Shown one piece after another: positions 17,193 through 26,400 of a DNA stretch of 61,657 nucleotides (positions within the stretch are counted from its first letter, which is position 1; each line of letters starts with the position of its first letter). Made by a program: the position numbers and the translations under genes. Where the stretch lies: positions 1 through 61,657 of the forward strand of contig CAZYBE010000017.1 of assembly GCA_964645765.1 (NCBI GenBank). The letters are read 5' to 3'. Source of the DNA: CAZGMN01 sp964645765. GTDB lineage: Bacteria; Acidobacteriota; Aminicenantia; Aminicenantales; Aminicenantaceae. Under the pieces are notes generated by a model. That model had not been told where the DNA came from, did not search any database, and worked only from the letters and a program-made list of their open reading frames with translations.

Positions 17193-17672
17193 ATGAAGCC
17201 TGAGATTTCAATGGATGATGAATTTTTTATGCGCCAGGCTCTGGTTGAAGCCAAAAAATCTCTACCAGAGGAAGAGGTGCCTGTAGGGGCAATTCTGGTT
17301 TCAGGGAATAAGATATTAAGCCGCGGCCATAATCAGCCAATCACAAGAAAAGACCCTACCGCCCACGCTGAAATTATGGCTATACGAAAAGCTTGTTCAA
17401 AGAGAAAAGAATACAGGCTTGCAGATTGCGACCTCTATGTGACTTTGGAGCCATGCGCCATGTGCCTCGGAGCAGCGATTCAGGCCAGAATAAAGAGGCT
17501 TATCTTTGGCGCCTACGACCCAAAAGGCGGAGCAGTCGAGTCTCTGATGGAATTTCCTTTTGATAGAATGAATCACCAGCCTGAAATCAAGGGCGGCGTT
17601 CTGGCTGATGAATGCGGCAGAATTTTATCGGATTTTTTTTTGAAGAAGAGAAAGCCAAAAACGAAATCATGA
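17193..17672 (+). CDS. tadA: tRNA-specific adenosine deaminase
   Basis: 159 residues, the family length. The zinc site and catalytic Glu are in HAEIMA, and the two zinc cysteines are in PCAMC. TadA converts the wobble adenosine of tRNA-Arg(ACG) to inosine. It is followed 44 bases later by a tRNA-Ser gene on the same strand, a grouping seen in many bacteria (tadA-tRNA-Ser-dnaX). A second ATG at 17211 is possible because the ribosome site is weak for both. Confidence 0.93.
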   Translation: MKPEISMDDEFFMRQALVEAKKSLPEEEVPVGAILVSGNKILSRGHNQPITRKDPTAHAEIMAIRKACSKRKEYRLADCDLYVTLEPCAMCLGAAIQARIKRLIFGAYDPKGGAVESLMEFPFDRMNHQPEIKGGVLADECGRILSDFFLKKRKPKTKS

Positions 17673-17716
17673 GAGGCTCATCAAGAAAAGTTTATGCACT
17701 TTCTGCTTAAAAAGAC

Positions 17717-17808
17717 GGAGAGGTGGCCGAGTGGCTGAAGGCGGCGGTCTCGAAAACCGCTATCCTGAGTAATCGGGATCGTGGGTTCGAATCCCACCCT
17801 CTCCGCCA
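17717..17808 (+). tRNA. tRNA-Ser(CGA)
   Basis: A 92-nt class II tRNA with a 7-bp acceptor stem GGAGAGG/CCTCTCC, D-arm GCCGAGTGGCTGAAGG, anticodon CGA at 17751-17753 and a long variable arm. The T-arm is GTGGGTTCGAATCCCAC, and CCA is encoded at the end. Confidence 0.96.
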
Positions 17809-17834
17809 AATTTTTGAAGGGAGGAAAAACGTCA

Positions 17835-18320
17835 ATGAGAAGGGGTGCGGCTAAATATTTTTGTATTCTGGTTTCACTTTTTTTGTTCATTTCCACGCTC
17901 TTTGCAGTCAAACAGAAACCTCCGGAAGCATACCTCAAGGGATTCGACAAGTTTATCATCAAAGCAATGGAGGAATGGAAAGTTCCGGGGCTCGCCATAT
18001 CTGTTGTCAAGGATGGCAAAGTCATTTTCTCTGAAGGATTTGGCTTGAGGAATGTCAAGCAGGGCTTAAAAGTCACTCCCAAGACTCTTTTCGCCATCGG
18101 TTCCTGCACCAAGGCTTTCACTGCCACATCTATGGGCATTCTGGTGGATGAGGGAAAACTGGACTGGGATAAGCCAGTCAGAGAATACCTCCCGAGTTTC
18201 AAGCTCAAGGACCCTTACGCTACAGAAAGGATGACTCCTTGCGATTTGGTCTGCCACCGCTCCGGCCTTCCTTGCCATGACAATGTAACAAAATTTATTT
18301 CGTTTGCGTTGGCATCATGA
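17835..18320 (+). pseudogene. Truncated serine beta-lactamase-like hydrolase (class C fold)
   Basis: 161 residues from ATG at 17835 with AAGGGAGG upstream. It has a signal peptide (about 8-25) followed by the start of a beta-lactamase/esterase domain: VPGLAISVVKDGKVIFSEGFG, then the catalytic SxxK as GSCTKAFTA, and HRSGLPCHD. Homology stops at about 18282, and 12 unrelated residues lead to a stop that overlaps the hom start. Full-length relatives have several hundred residues more, including the Tyr and the KTG-like motifs. A deletion joining the 5-prime part to the hom upstream region is the likely cause. The product would be inactive. Confidence 0.7.
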
Positions 18321-19345
18321 AAAAAGTCAAGATCGTCCTTGCAGGATTCGGCAATGTCGGCAAGGGATTTCTCCAGGTTTTGCAGGAGAAAAAACAGTTC
18401 TGCCGGTCCAGGTACAATCTCGACATCGAGGTCCATTCCATCTTCAGGCGAGGAGGTGCGCTCCTTTCTCCCCGGCCGTTGAATATAAAAGAGATTCTCG
18501 AGAAATATTCTTCTTCGTTCTCATTCGAAGAAAATCATTTCTGGAAGCCAGGGCTCGAGCTGAAAGATGCACTTGACTCTATCGAGCCAGGAGTGCTGGT
18601 CGCCTGCACTCCGTCCAGCATTAGAGACGGAGAACCCGGCCTCAGCTATATCCATTGTGCTCTGGACAAAGGATGGCATGTGGTCACAGCCGATAAGGGG
18701 CCATTGGTAGTTGATTTCCGTCGCCTGAAAGAGAAGGCAGAAAGGAATCATCTGGCCTTAAAATTCAGCGGAGCAACAGCTGCAGCCCTCCCTGCCATGG
18801 ATGTTGCCCTCTATTCCCTGGCCGGAGCCGGGATTTCTCAGGTCGAAGGAATTCTGAACGGAACGACAAACTATATCCTGACCAGGATGAGAGAGGGCAT
18901 AGACTACAAGAAGGCCTTAGATAAAGCCAGGTCCAAAGGCATTGCCGAGCCTGACCCGTCTTTTGATGTCGAAGGCTGGGATACAGCCTCAAAGATTCTC
19001 ATAATTTCCAACGCAGCCCTGAACACAGATTTTGCCTTGAATGATGTCAAAGTCGAGGGCATCACCAGGATTCCTCCTCGGCTTTTGAGCCAGGCAAGAG
19101 AGAAAGGCAAAGCTCTAAAACTTCTGGGAAGAATCTATAAGAAAGAAGGGAAATTCAAGCTCGAAGTAGCTCTGACGATTGTAAATGGCTCCCATCCCTT
19201 GTTTGGCGTTGATGGAACGAACAAAGGAATCACTTTCTTCACAGATACAATGGGCGCTGTCACTGTAACTGGAGGAAAATCAGACCCGAGGGGTGCCGGC
19301 GCCTCAGTATTGAAGGATATAATCAATATCTATCGGGAATCTTGA
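18317..19345 (+). CDS. hom: Homoserine dehydrogenase
   Basis: 342 residues. The Rossmann nucleotide motif GFGNVGKG is at residues 11-18. The catalytic-domain motif is LNGTTNYILTRM, and TADKGPLV carries the conserved lysine. It reduces aspartate semialdehyde to homoserine for threonine and methionine. It lacks the C-terminal ACT domain of feedback-inhibited forms. The start overlaps the stop of the truncated hydrolase (ATGA), and no Shine-Dalgarno is visible, so translation may depend on coupling or on a short leader. Confidence 0.9.
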   Translation: MKKVKIVLAGFGNVGKGFLQVLQEKKQFCRSRYNLDIEVHSIFRRGGALLSPRPLNIKEILEKYSSSFSFEENHFWKPGLELKDALDSIEPGVLVACTPSSIRDGEPGLSYIHCALDKGWHVVTADKGPLVVDFRRLKEKAERNHLALKFSGATAAALPAMDVALYSLAGAGISQVEGILNGTTNYILTRMREGIDYKKALDKARSKGIAEPDPSFDVEGWDTASKILIISNAALNTDFALNDVKVEGITRIPPRLLSQAREKGKALKLLGRIYKKEGKFKLEVALTIVNGSHPLFGVDGTNKGITFFTDTMGAVTVTGGKSDPRGAGASVLKDIINIYRES

Positions 19346-19620
19346 GTTGTAATAAATTCTGAACTCTAAACTGAAGACACCATCCGAGTAGTCTCTGGGT
19401 TTTTGCTTTTTCCGATTCCTGGCAAACTTTAATTAATCCAGGCTTAAAGAGACAGGGATAGAAGAGGCCATTTTTATCCGGTATCTTGATTTTCACATTT
19501 TTCAGAGGAATAAAATTTAGAATTTCATATTTTTTTGGCATTCGTTTAATTGACCATGCGTTATTTTTTTGATAACTTAGATATCCGCTCTTTTTGAGTT
19601 TCAGCCTTTGAAACAAAAGT

Positions 19621-19713
<93 letters not shown>

Positions 19714-19765
19714 TGGCATAAAAATATAAAATAAATTTATCCTTACAACATATTTTGGAGAAGTC

Positions 19766-20971
19766 ATGGAAACCAGAGAATTTGTAGAGATTGAAGATTT
19801 ATACGGAGCCCACAATTACCTTCCTTTAAACGTTGTCATCACCAGAGGAAAGGGTGTATGGGTTTGGGATGTTGAGGGCAAAAAATACCTTGATTTTTTG
19901 AGCGCATACTCTGCTGTTAACCAGGGACACTGCCATCCGCGTCTGTTTAAGGCCTTAAAAAAGCAAGCCAAGAAGCTAACTCTTACCTCTCGCGCTTTTC
20001 GTAATGACCAGTGGCCGCTGCTGGCCAAGGAGCTCTGTGACTTGACTGGCTATGAGATGGTTCTCCCCATGAACTCAGGGACTGAAGCCGTGGAAACAGC
20101 GATCAAGGCGGCCCGGAAGTGGGCCTATCAGAAAAAGGGAATTGCCCAGAATCAGGCAGAAATCATCGCCTGCTCCAACAATTTTCACGGCCGCACCATA
20201 ACTGTCATCAGCTTTTCGACTGAGCCCTTGTACAGGAAAGACTTCGGTCCTTTCACTCCAGGATTCGTTGTCGTCCCCTATGGTGACCTAAAAGCTCTGG
20301 AAATGGCCATCAGGCCCAACACGGCTGCTTTCTTGCTGGAGCCGATTCAAGCTGAGTCTGGAATTCTCATCCCTCCAGAAAGATACTTGAAAAGAGCCAA
20401 GGAACTCTGCGAGAAGCATAAAATTCTCTTTATCGCTGATGAAATCCAGACAGGTCTGGGACGCACCGGTAAACTTTTTGCCTGCGAGTTTGAAGAGGTG
20501 AAGCCTGATATGATGGTTATCGGCAAATCTCTGGGCGGGGGCTTTTATGGCATTGCTGTTGTTCTTTCTTCGCGCGAGATCCTGGGGCTATTTAAGCCCG
20601 GTGAGCACGGCTCGACCTTTGGAGCGAATCCCCTGGCCTGTGCTGTTGCCCGAGAGGCGATTCGAGTGCTTAAGGAAGAAAGGATGATTGAGAACTCTGC
20701 CGAGCAGGGAAATTATTTCCTGGAGAAATTGAAGACTCTGAAAAGCAGGCACATCAAAGAGGTCAGGGGCAAGGGCCTGCTCATCGGCATCGAGTTGAAA
20801 CCTGAGGCAGGAGGAGCCAGGCGCTTCTGCGAAGCCTTGAAGGAAGAAGGCCTACTTTGCAAGGAGACTCATGAGCATGTCATCCGTTTTGCTCCTCCCT
20901 TGATTATCAAAAAGAAAGAGCTTGACTGGGCTTTTGAGCGAGTCGCTCATGTCTTTAAACAGGCTGAATAA
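19766..20971 (+). CDS. rocD: Ornithine aminotransferase (class III aminotransferase)
   Basis: 401 residues, the family length. The N-terminus GAHNYLPLNVVITRGKG is typical of ornithine-oxo-acid aminotransferase. PLP motifs are MNSGTEAVETA, FHGRT, ADEIQTGLGRTG and the lysine in VIGKSLGGG. It interconverts ornithine and glutamate semialdehyde/P5C, which joins arginine and proline metabolism. That links it to the hydroxyproline enzymes near 31 kb, which also yield P5C. Acetylornithine aminotransferase is the main alternative. Confidence 0.85.
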   Translation: METREFVEIEDLYGAHNYLPLNVVITRGKGVWVWDVEGKKYLDFLSAYSAVNQGHCHPRLFKALKKQAKKLTLTSRAFRNDQWPLLAKELCDLTGYEMVLPMNSGTEAVETAIKAARKWAYQKKGIAQNQAEIIACSNNFHGRTITVISFSTEPLYRKDFGPFTPGFVVVPYGDLKALEMAIRPNTAAFLLEPIQAESGILIPPERYLKRAKELCEKHKILFIADEIQTGLGRTGKLFACEFEEVKPDMMVIGKSLGGGFYGIAVVLSSREILGLFKPGEHGSTFGANPLACAVAREAIRVLKEERMIENSAEQGNYFLEKLKTLKSRHIKEVRGKGLLIGIELKPEAGGARRFCEALKEEGLLCKETHEHVIRFAPPLIIKKKELDWAFERVAHVFKQAE

Positions 20972-21002
20972 TAAATTAAATCTGACCTAAGGAGGGATAA
21001 TC

Positions 21003-22211
21003 ATGAAAAGATATTTTTTCATTATTCTTTTAATGCTTGTCTTTATTGGAGGCTGTGTTTTTTATGTTCCTTATTCAGGCAAAGAGGGTCCGCCTACGGA
21101 GAGAGAGACAGTCGAAGAGACGCCGAGAGAAGAATTAGCGCCAACCATGGATATTTCTTATTTTTATGACTCTCTTTCTCCCTATGGCCTCTGGGTCTAT
21201 TATCCTCCCTACGGATATGTCTGGATTCCGCAGGACACCTGGTACGGCTGGCGTCCCTACACTTACGGACAGTGGGCCTGGACAGATTATGGCTGGACAT
21301 GGGTCTCTTATTTCAAATGGGGCTGGGCTCCCTTTCATTACGGACGCTGGGGATGGGATGGAGACCTCGGCTGGTTCTGGGTTCCAGATACTGTTTGGGG
21401 TCCTGGCTGGGTGACCTGGCGAAGGGGCGATCTTTATATCGGATGGGCGCCTCTGCCGCCCGAGGCTCATTTTGTGGCTGGCGTTGGCATCAGAGACTTT
21501 CGTTATTCCATTCCCAATTCACACTGGATTTTTGTGGATGGAATTTACTTTATGGAGCCTCATCTCCACCGCCATATTTTCCCCTTTGAACGAAACATAA
21601 CCATTATCAACTCCACTGTTATCCAGACAAATATCTATGTCCAGAATAACAGGGTCATAAACGCAGGAATCGATGTCGATCAAGTCAGAAGGATTACCAG
21701 AAAGAGCGTTTCAAAGGTAGAGCTGAGGGATGCAAAGAGAGAAGGCGCATCCAGAGTTGAATACGGAAACCTTGAGATTTACAGGCCTGCGATAAGAGAA
21801 AGTGAAAGCGCAAAGCCCAAGACTATTTTGAACAAAGAAGAAGCGAGAGCCACTGTGTCCAAAGCCCAGTTCAGAAGGCCAGGGGAGAGAGAAGCGCCTA
21901 TTCCTGAAGAACGGAGTCTGAAGGAAATTCACCGGAGAGAGATCAAGCTCTTGCAGGAAAGCCAGCAGAAAGAAGTGCAGGACCTTGAGAAGAAAATAGA
22001 ACAGGAAAAGCGAGCGGCAAAGACCTCTGAAGAAAAGGCAAAGATTGAAAACGAGCATAAAGAAAAGGCCGCGAAGCTTCGAAAAAGCCATGAGGAAGAA
22101 AAATCCCAGGTAGAAAAAAGACATGGAGAGGAAACAGCAAAGGAACAGGGAAAGGAAACAGAGAAGAAAGAGGTGGAGAAGGGAAAGATTAAAAAAAAGA
22201 AAGATAAATAA
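21003..22211 (+). CDS. Trp/Tyr-rich lipoprotein with DUF6600-like repeats and a charged C-terminal coiled coil
   Basis: 402 residues. The signal peptide ends in the lipobox IGGC (Cys18), so the protein is probably lipid-anchored. Residues 50-165 hold repeats of the type YGxWVxxPxYGxVWxP and GWTWVSYFKWGWAPFHYG, a pattern found in the YXWGXW/DUF6600 family. The C-terminal ~130 residues are Lys/Glu-rich and should form a long coiled coil. GGAGG lies upstream of the ATG. The function of the family is not known. Cell-envelope structure is a guess from its composition. Confidence 0.75.
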   Translation: MKRYFFIILLMLVFIGGCVFYVPYSGKEGPPTERETVEETPREELAPTMDISYFYDSLSPYGLWVYYPPYGYVWIPQDTWYGWRPYTYGQWAWTDYGWTWVSYFKWGWAPFHYGRWGWDGDLGWFWVPDTVWGPGWVTWRRGDLYIGWAPLPPEAHFVAGVGIRDFRYSIPNSHWIFVDGIYFMEPHLHRHIFPFERNITIINSTVIQTNIYVQNNRVINAGIDVDQVRRITRKSVSKVELRDAKREGASRVEYGNLEIYRPAIRESESAKPKTILNKEEARATVSKAQFRRPGEREAPIPEERSLKEIHRREIKLLQESQQKEVQDLEKKIEQEKRAAKTSEEKAKIENEHKEKAAKLRKSHEEEKSQVEKRHGEETAKEQGKETEKKEVEKGKIKKKKDK

Positions 22212-22213
22212 TC

Positions 22214-23077
22214 TCAGGTTTTCCTTTTCTTAAAGAATTCTGAAATGATAAAAGCCTGACTCAAGAGAATAATCACTCCTCCCAAAATCGTCCGCAAAGA
22301 AGGGATTTCACGCAACAAGAAAAAAGCGAAGACAATTCCATAGACAGGCTCCAGAGTGTTGATGAGGCTGGCTGTTTGAGCTTTTATTCTCTTCATCCCA
22401 TCAATGAACAGGCTGTGGGAGCCCGCCGTGCAAAAAACTCCAAGAACGATAAGCAGAAGGATATCCCTGGCATTTAAAGCAGGATGGAAGACGATGCAGG
22501 AGGGCAGGAGGAAGAGCAGGGCGAAGAAATCCTGGTAGAAGGCAAGGAGCAAACTTGGGAGATTCTGGGTGAGGCTTCTGTTTAAAACTGTAAGCAGGGC
22601 AAAGGTCAGGCTGGAAAGCAAACCCCAGAGCACGCCGACAAAAGTCGAATGGCCCAAGCTGAAACGAGGAATGATGAGAGAAACTCCTGCAAGACAGATT
22701 AAAGAAAGAAGAAAGTTCATTTTAATGATTTTTTCCTTTAAGAGCAGCGGCTCAAGAAAAGTGGTAAAAACAGGGTAAGTAGAGAAGGAAAGAAGGCCAA
22801 CAGCTACAGTCGCGACCTGAATCGATTGAAAAAAACAAGCCCAGTGGATGGCCAGGATGAATCCCAGGAGGACAAGGGCAAGATAATTTTTTCGAGGAGA
22901 GATGGAAAATCGTTGCCCTGTCAATTTGAGAAGAAAAGCCAGAGTGATGCTGGCAAAAAAGACCCGTCCAAGGACAATCGTCAAGGGAGAGAAGGTAAGC
23001 CATTTGCCGAACAGGCCAGCCACCCCGAAAAGCAATACCGCCAGATGAACCTCTGCCAGACTTTTTTGTTTGTTCAT
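22214..23077 (-). CDS. EamA/DMT-family transporter
   Basis: 287 residues from ATG at 23077. A Lys-rich extension to 23125 is open but looks like a run upstream of the gene. There are about ten hydrophobic helices arranged as two EamA halves (about 10-140 and 150-285), the usual layout of drug/metabolite transporters that move amino acids or metabolites. Its 3-prime end faces the DUF6600-like gene with 2 bases between stops. The substrate cannot be inferred. Confidence 0.85.
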   Translation of the reverse strand: MNKQKSLAEVHLAVLLFGVAGLFGKWLTFSPLTIVLGRVFFASITLAFLLKLTGQRFSISPRKNYLALVLLGFILAIHWACFFQSIQVATVAVGLLSFSTYPVFTTFLEPLLLKEKIIKMNFLLSLICLAGVSLIIPRFSLGHSTFVGVLWGLLSSLTFALLTVLNRSLTQNLPSLLLAFYQDFFALLFLLPSCIVFHPALNARDILLLIVLGVFCTAGSHSLFIDGMKRIKAQTASLINTLEPVYGIVFAFFLLREIPSLRTILGGVIILLSQAFIISEFFKKRKT

Positions 23078-23155
23078 TGCTTGAAATATTATAAGTTTCT
23101 TGTTCTTCTTCTTTTTTTTCTTCAATAGGACAGTCTATTCCTATCCATCAAATAA

Positions 23156-23304
23156 GGCTCAGGCTGGTTGCTTAAGAAAACCGTTTGAAGGCCGAGCGGG
23201 CAAGGTTCCTCTCCTGAAAGGAGAGGAGAGCGAGGCCTGAAACCGAGCAGGCTTTGCCTCGCCGGGGCAAAGCCTGCGTGTTTTCGAAGCAACCAGCCTG
23301 AGCC
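23156..23304. repeat. 149-bp multi-hairpin palindromic element
   Basis: Outer arms of 18 bp are perfect complements (23156-23173 and 23287-23304), continued after small bulges by GAAAAC/GTTTTC (23176-23181 and 23280-23285). Inside are two more hairpins: TCCTCTCCT-GAA-AGGAGAGGA (23207-23227), and a 12-bp stem with a 7-base loop (23247-23277). The whole would fold as a long closing stem with two arms. It lies between the divergent EamA gene and dnaX, so it is not a simple terminator. It may be a palindromic mobile repeat or a structured RNA. Confidence 0.7.
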
Positions 23305-23320
23305 GAAGACAAAATTTTTT

Positions 23321-23348
23321 TTGAATTCATCTCAAATTGTGATAATAT
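23321..23348 (+). promoter_or_regulatory. Candidate sigma-70 promoter of dnaX
   Basis: TTGAAT at 23321-23326 and TAATAT at 23343-23348 are separated by 16 bases, about 60 bases before the dnaX start, in an AT-rich stretch just after the palindromic element. Confidence 0.4.
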
Positions 23349-23405
23349 ATCCTTTAAAAAAAAGGAACGTAGTTTCCTTGTCTATATCGATATAAGCCTG
23401 CTGAA

Positions 23406-24821
23406 ATGACCTATTTAATTTTTGCCAGGAAATACAGGCCAAAAACATTCGAGGAGATGATTGGCCAGAAAACTGTTGTCCAGACCCTGGAGAATGCTAT
23501 CAAAAATAACAGGGTCGCACAAGCCTATATCTTCTCTGGGATGAGAGGAGTGGGCAAGACAACGGCTGCTCGAATCCTGGCCAAGGCTCTCAACTGTCAG
23601 TATGGGCCAACTCCCACTCCCTGCAACAAATGCGAATTCTGCAAGGAGATTTACGAGGACCGCTCGGTGGATGTCCTTGAAATTGACGGTGCGTCCAATC
23701 GCGGGATTGAAGAGGTCAGAGCGCTGCGTGAAAGCGTAAGATACAGGCCTATCCGCAGCCGATACAGAGTCATCATCATCGACGAGGTCCACATGCTGAC
23801 CCGGGAGGCTTTTAATGCTCTTCTAAAAACCCTCGAAGAGCCTCCACCCCACACCATATTCATCTTCGCCACCACAGAGTTCCATAAAGTGCCGGCGACG
23901 ATTGTCTCCCGCTGCCAGCACTTTGAATTCAAGAAGATTTCTCAGAAAGAGATCATCAATCATTTGTTAGATATCACTCAAAAGGAAAATATAAAAATTT
24001 CCTCCTACGGTTTGAATCTCATCGCCGAAGCCGCAGACGGGAGTCTGAGGGATGCTCAGAGCCTGCTCGACCAGGCTGTCGCCTTTTCCGGAGATGTCAT
24101 AAGCGACGAGGACTTGAAAGAAATCCTGGGAACAATGAGCAGGGATATCCTTTTTGCCTTTTCCAGGGCAATCTTCGAAGAAAAAGCGGATGAGATTTTT
24201 CCGCTCGCCGAAAAGCTTATCGAAAACGGCTATGACCTGCGCTTCTTTTACAGCAAGCTGATTCAGCATTTCAGAAACCTGCTTCTTGTGAAGTCGGTTC
24301 AGAGTCCCCAGGACCTGCTGCCTTTAAACGAAGAGGAGATGAGGGCTCTCCAGGAAGAAGCAGAGAAGGCTTCCCAGGAAGAGATTCTCCGCTATCTTGT
24401 TGCCCTTCAACAGGGAGAGCAGGGGCTGAGGTTTTCCTCCTACCCAAGAATATATCTCGAAGCATTCCTGGTTAAACTCTGCCATTTCAAGAAAATTACT
24501 CCCTTGAAAGAGATGATTCAGGATATTGAAGACTTCAAAAAAGAGCTGAAATTCCCAACAGAAAAAAAATTCGTGAAAGAGAGTCCTCGGGAAGAAGAAA
24601 TCCTGCCTGAAAAGATGTCTCCTGAGGTTGCGAATCAGGAAATACAGGAGATAAAGGAAATAAAGGAAACAGCATCTGAACAGGCCGGGGAGGAGGGAGG
24701 CAAGAGAGAAAAAGAGGTAGAGGCTGCGCTCAAAGACCCTTCTGTCCAGTCTTTTATGGATACATTCAAGGCCCAGGTGCTTTCGGTCAAGCCGATGAAA
24801 AAGGCCGGGAAGAAGGAATGA
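23406..24821 (+). CDS. dnaX: DNA polymerase III subunits gamma/tau
   Basis: 471 residues. Walker A is SGMRGVGKTTAARI (about residue 45), the Cys zinc module includes PCNKCEFCKEI, and DEVHML is the Walker B/DExx box. FEFKKIS and the SLRDAQSLLDQA sensor region follow. The clamp-loader AAA+ core is complete, with a moderately short tau-like tail rich in Glu and Lys (about 370-471). It starts the dnaX-ybaB-recR cluster that is common in bacteria. Confidence 0.95.
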   Translation: MTYLIFARKYRPKTFEEMIGQKTVVQTLENAIKNNRVAQAYIFSGMRGVGKTTAARILAKALNCQYGPTPTPCNKCEFCKEIYEDRSVDVLEIDGASNRGIEEVRALRESVRYRPIRSRYRVIIIDEVHMLTREAFNALLKTLEEPPPHTIFIFATTEFHKVPATIVSRCQHFEFKKISQKEIINHLLDITQKENIKISSYGLNLIAEAADGSLRDAQSLLDQAVAFSGDVISDEDLKEILGTMSRDILFAFSRAIFEEKADEIFPLAEKLIENGYDLRFFYSKLIQHFRNLLLVKSVQSPQDLLPLNEEEMRALQEEAEKASQEEILRYLVALQQGEQGLRFSSYPRIYLEAFLVKLCHFKKITPLKEMIQDIEDFKKELKFPTEKKFVKESPREEEILPEKMSPEVANQEIQEIKEIKETASEQAGEEGGKREKEVEAALKDPSVQSFMDTFKAQVLSVKPMKKAGKKE

Positions 24822-24850
24822 GAAATCATTCTTGATTCAGGGAGAAAGGA

Positions 24851-25162
24851 ATGAAAGGTGTCCCGAATTTACAGAAATTGCTGAAAGATGCAAAGGAGAT
24901 GCAGAGCAAAATCCAGGAGGAGTTACGAGAGATGCGCGTCGAAGGCTCTGCCGGTGGCGGGATGGTGACAGTGACTCTTGACGGAACAAAAAATCTTGTT
25001 TCCATCCGCATCGACCCGGAAGTCGTCAACAAGGAGGATGTGGAGATGCTTCAGGATTTGGTCACCGCTGCCTTCAACGACGCAAGCTCCAAAGTCGATG
25101 AGAGCTTATCCCAGAAGATAGGAAAGCTGGGAGCTGGTCTGAAGATTCCAGGTCTTTTCTGA
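24851..25162 (+). CDS. ybaB: YbaB/EbfC nucleoid-associated protein
   Basis: 103 residues, the normal length, with an N-terminal helix (LQKLLKDAKEMQSKIQEEL) and the beta region GGGMVTVTLDGTKNLVSIRI. The family forms dimers that bind DNA. It lies between dnaX and recR with the stop shared by recR (ATGA), a widely conserved order. Confidence 0.93.
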   Translation: MKGVPNLQKLLKDAKEMQSKIQEELREMRVEGSAGGGMVTVTLDGTKNLVSIRIDPEVVNKEDVEMLQDLVTAAFNDASSKVDESLSQKIGKLGAGLKIPGLF

Positions 25163-25767
25163 TGAACGAAGAGATACATCCGCTCGGTCGCCTGATTGAA
25201 GAGCTGAAAAAGATTCCAAGCATCGGGGCTAAGACTGCCCAGAGAATCGCCTTTTATCTCACAGGTCTTCCCCAGGAGGAAGTGGAGGTCTTGGCCAGCG
25301 CCATAAAAGAGGCCAAGCTAAGCACTTTTCACTGCTCCCTCTGCAACAGCTTGACTCATGTCGACCCCTGTCCATACTGCTCTGATTCGAGCCGCAGCGA
25401 TGAAATCCTGTGCATTGTCGAAGAGCCGTTCAACATTTATTCCATAGAGAAGACAGGAATTTTCAACGGTAGATACTATGTGCTTCTGGGTGCGCTTTCG
25501 CCTTTGAAGGGAGTGGGGCCTGATGAGCTCAAGACCGAGAAGCTGTTGAAGAGAATAAAAAAGGGAAAATTTAAAGAGGTTATCATCGCCACTAACCCCA
25601 CTGTCGAAGGGGAATCCACGGCGGTCTATCTGGCGAAAATTTTAAAATATTTCAAAATCAGACTGACCAGGCTCGCCATGGGATTGCCTGTCGGCTCTGA
25701 CATCGATTATGCCGACCAGGTGACGATCAAGAAAGCCCTCGAGGGCAGGACAGAAATCAAGGAATGA
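25162..25767 (+). CDS. recR: Recombination mediator protein RecR
   Basis: 201 residues. The helix-hairpin-helix segment IPSIGAKTAQRIAFYL is at about 16-31, the zinc finger is CSLCNSLTHVDPCPYC, and a Toprim domain follows (LCIVEEPFN and NPTVEGESTAVYL). It works with RecO/RecF to load RecA at gaps. Co-transcribed with dnaX and ybaB. Confidence 0.95.
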   Translation: MNEEIHPLGRLIEELKKIPSIGAKTAQRIAFYLTGLPQEEVEVLASAIKEAKLSTFHCSLCNSLTHVDPCPYCSDSSRSDEILCIVEEPFNIYSIEKTGIFNGRYYVLLGALSPLKGVGPDELKTEKLLKRIKKGKFKEVIIATNPTVEGESTAVYLAKILKYFKIRLTRLAMGLPVGSDIDYADQVTIKKALEGRTEIKE

Positions 25768-25824
25768 GGAATAAAAGAGAACATGAAGGAGAAAAGTCTA
25801 GGATTATAATTGCGAGGAGGTTCG

Positions 25825-26400
25825 ATGAAAGAGAAAATTGAAATCCGCTGGCACGGCCGTGCCGGCCAAGGAGTGGTCACAGCTGCTGTGACTTTAGCCG
25901 ACGTCCTCTCTTCAGAAAAGGGAATTCATATCCAGGCTTTCCCGGAATTTGGAGCGGAAAAGAGAGGCGCTCCGATATTGGCCTTCAATCGCATCAGCCA
26001 CAAGCCCATCCGCACTCATAGCCAGGTTTACAATCCTGATATCGTGGTTGTCACCGATCCTTCCTTGTTAGGCCTGGTGGACATCGGCCAGGGAGCCAGG
26101 GAGGACGCTCTTTTCATTATCAATACTACTTTTGATATTGCTCTTATCCGGGAAAGGCTATCCCTGGGGGATAGGAGGATATTTGCCCTGGATGCTTACA
26201 CCATAGCTTCAGAAGAGCTGGGCAGAGCTATTCCCAATGTCCCGATGGTGGCAGCTTTGGTTAAAGTGACAAAGCTCATGGACCTTATTAAATTTAAAGA
26301 AAGAGTCGAAGTCTCACTCAGCAAAAAGCTGCGTCCAGAGGTTGTGGAGAAGAACATGCGCACAGTTGACAGAGCCTTTAAGGAGGTGAGGGAAGGATGA
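25825..26400 (+). CDS. porG: 2-oxoacid:ferredoxin oxidoreductase gamma subunit (pyruvate type)
   Basis: 191 residues from ATG at 25825, which has GAGGAGG upstream. The open frame to 25810 uses a TTG without a site. The motif RWHGRAGQGVVTAA is diagnostic of the gamma subunit of archaeal-type pyruvate or ketoacid ferredoxin oxidoreductases. First gene of a four-gene operon (gamma, delta, alpha, beta) with 4-base overlaps at the first two junctions. The enzyme splits 2-oxoacids to acyl-CoA and CO2 with reduced ferredoxin, which fits an anaerobe. Confidence 0.9.
   Translation: MKEKIEIRWHGRAGQGVVTAAVTLADVLSSEKGIHIQAFPEFGAEKRGAPILAFNRISHKPIRTHSQVYNPDIVVVTDPSLLGLVDIGQGAREDALFIINTTFDIALIRERLSLGDRRIFALDAYTIASEELGRAIPNVPMVAALVKVTKLMDLIKFKERVEVSLSKKLRPEVVEKNMRTVDRAFKEVREG

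Noticed and set aside
19323..19616. 97-residue minus-strand frame after hom
   Set aside because: No recognised family or ribosome site. Its end lies inside hom on the other strand.
23156..23304. SRP (4.5S/6S) RNA, because dnaX is often preceded by the SRP RNA gene
   Set aside because: The conserved GGAAGGAAGCAGCC-type loop is absent and the fold differs from both SRP and 6S RNA.
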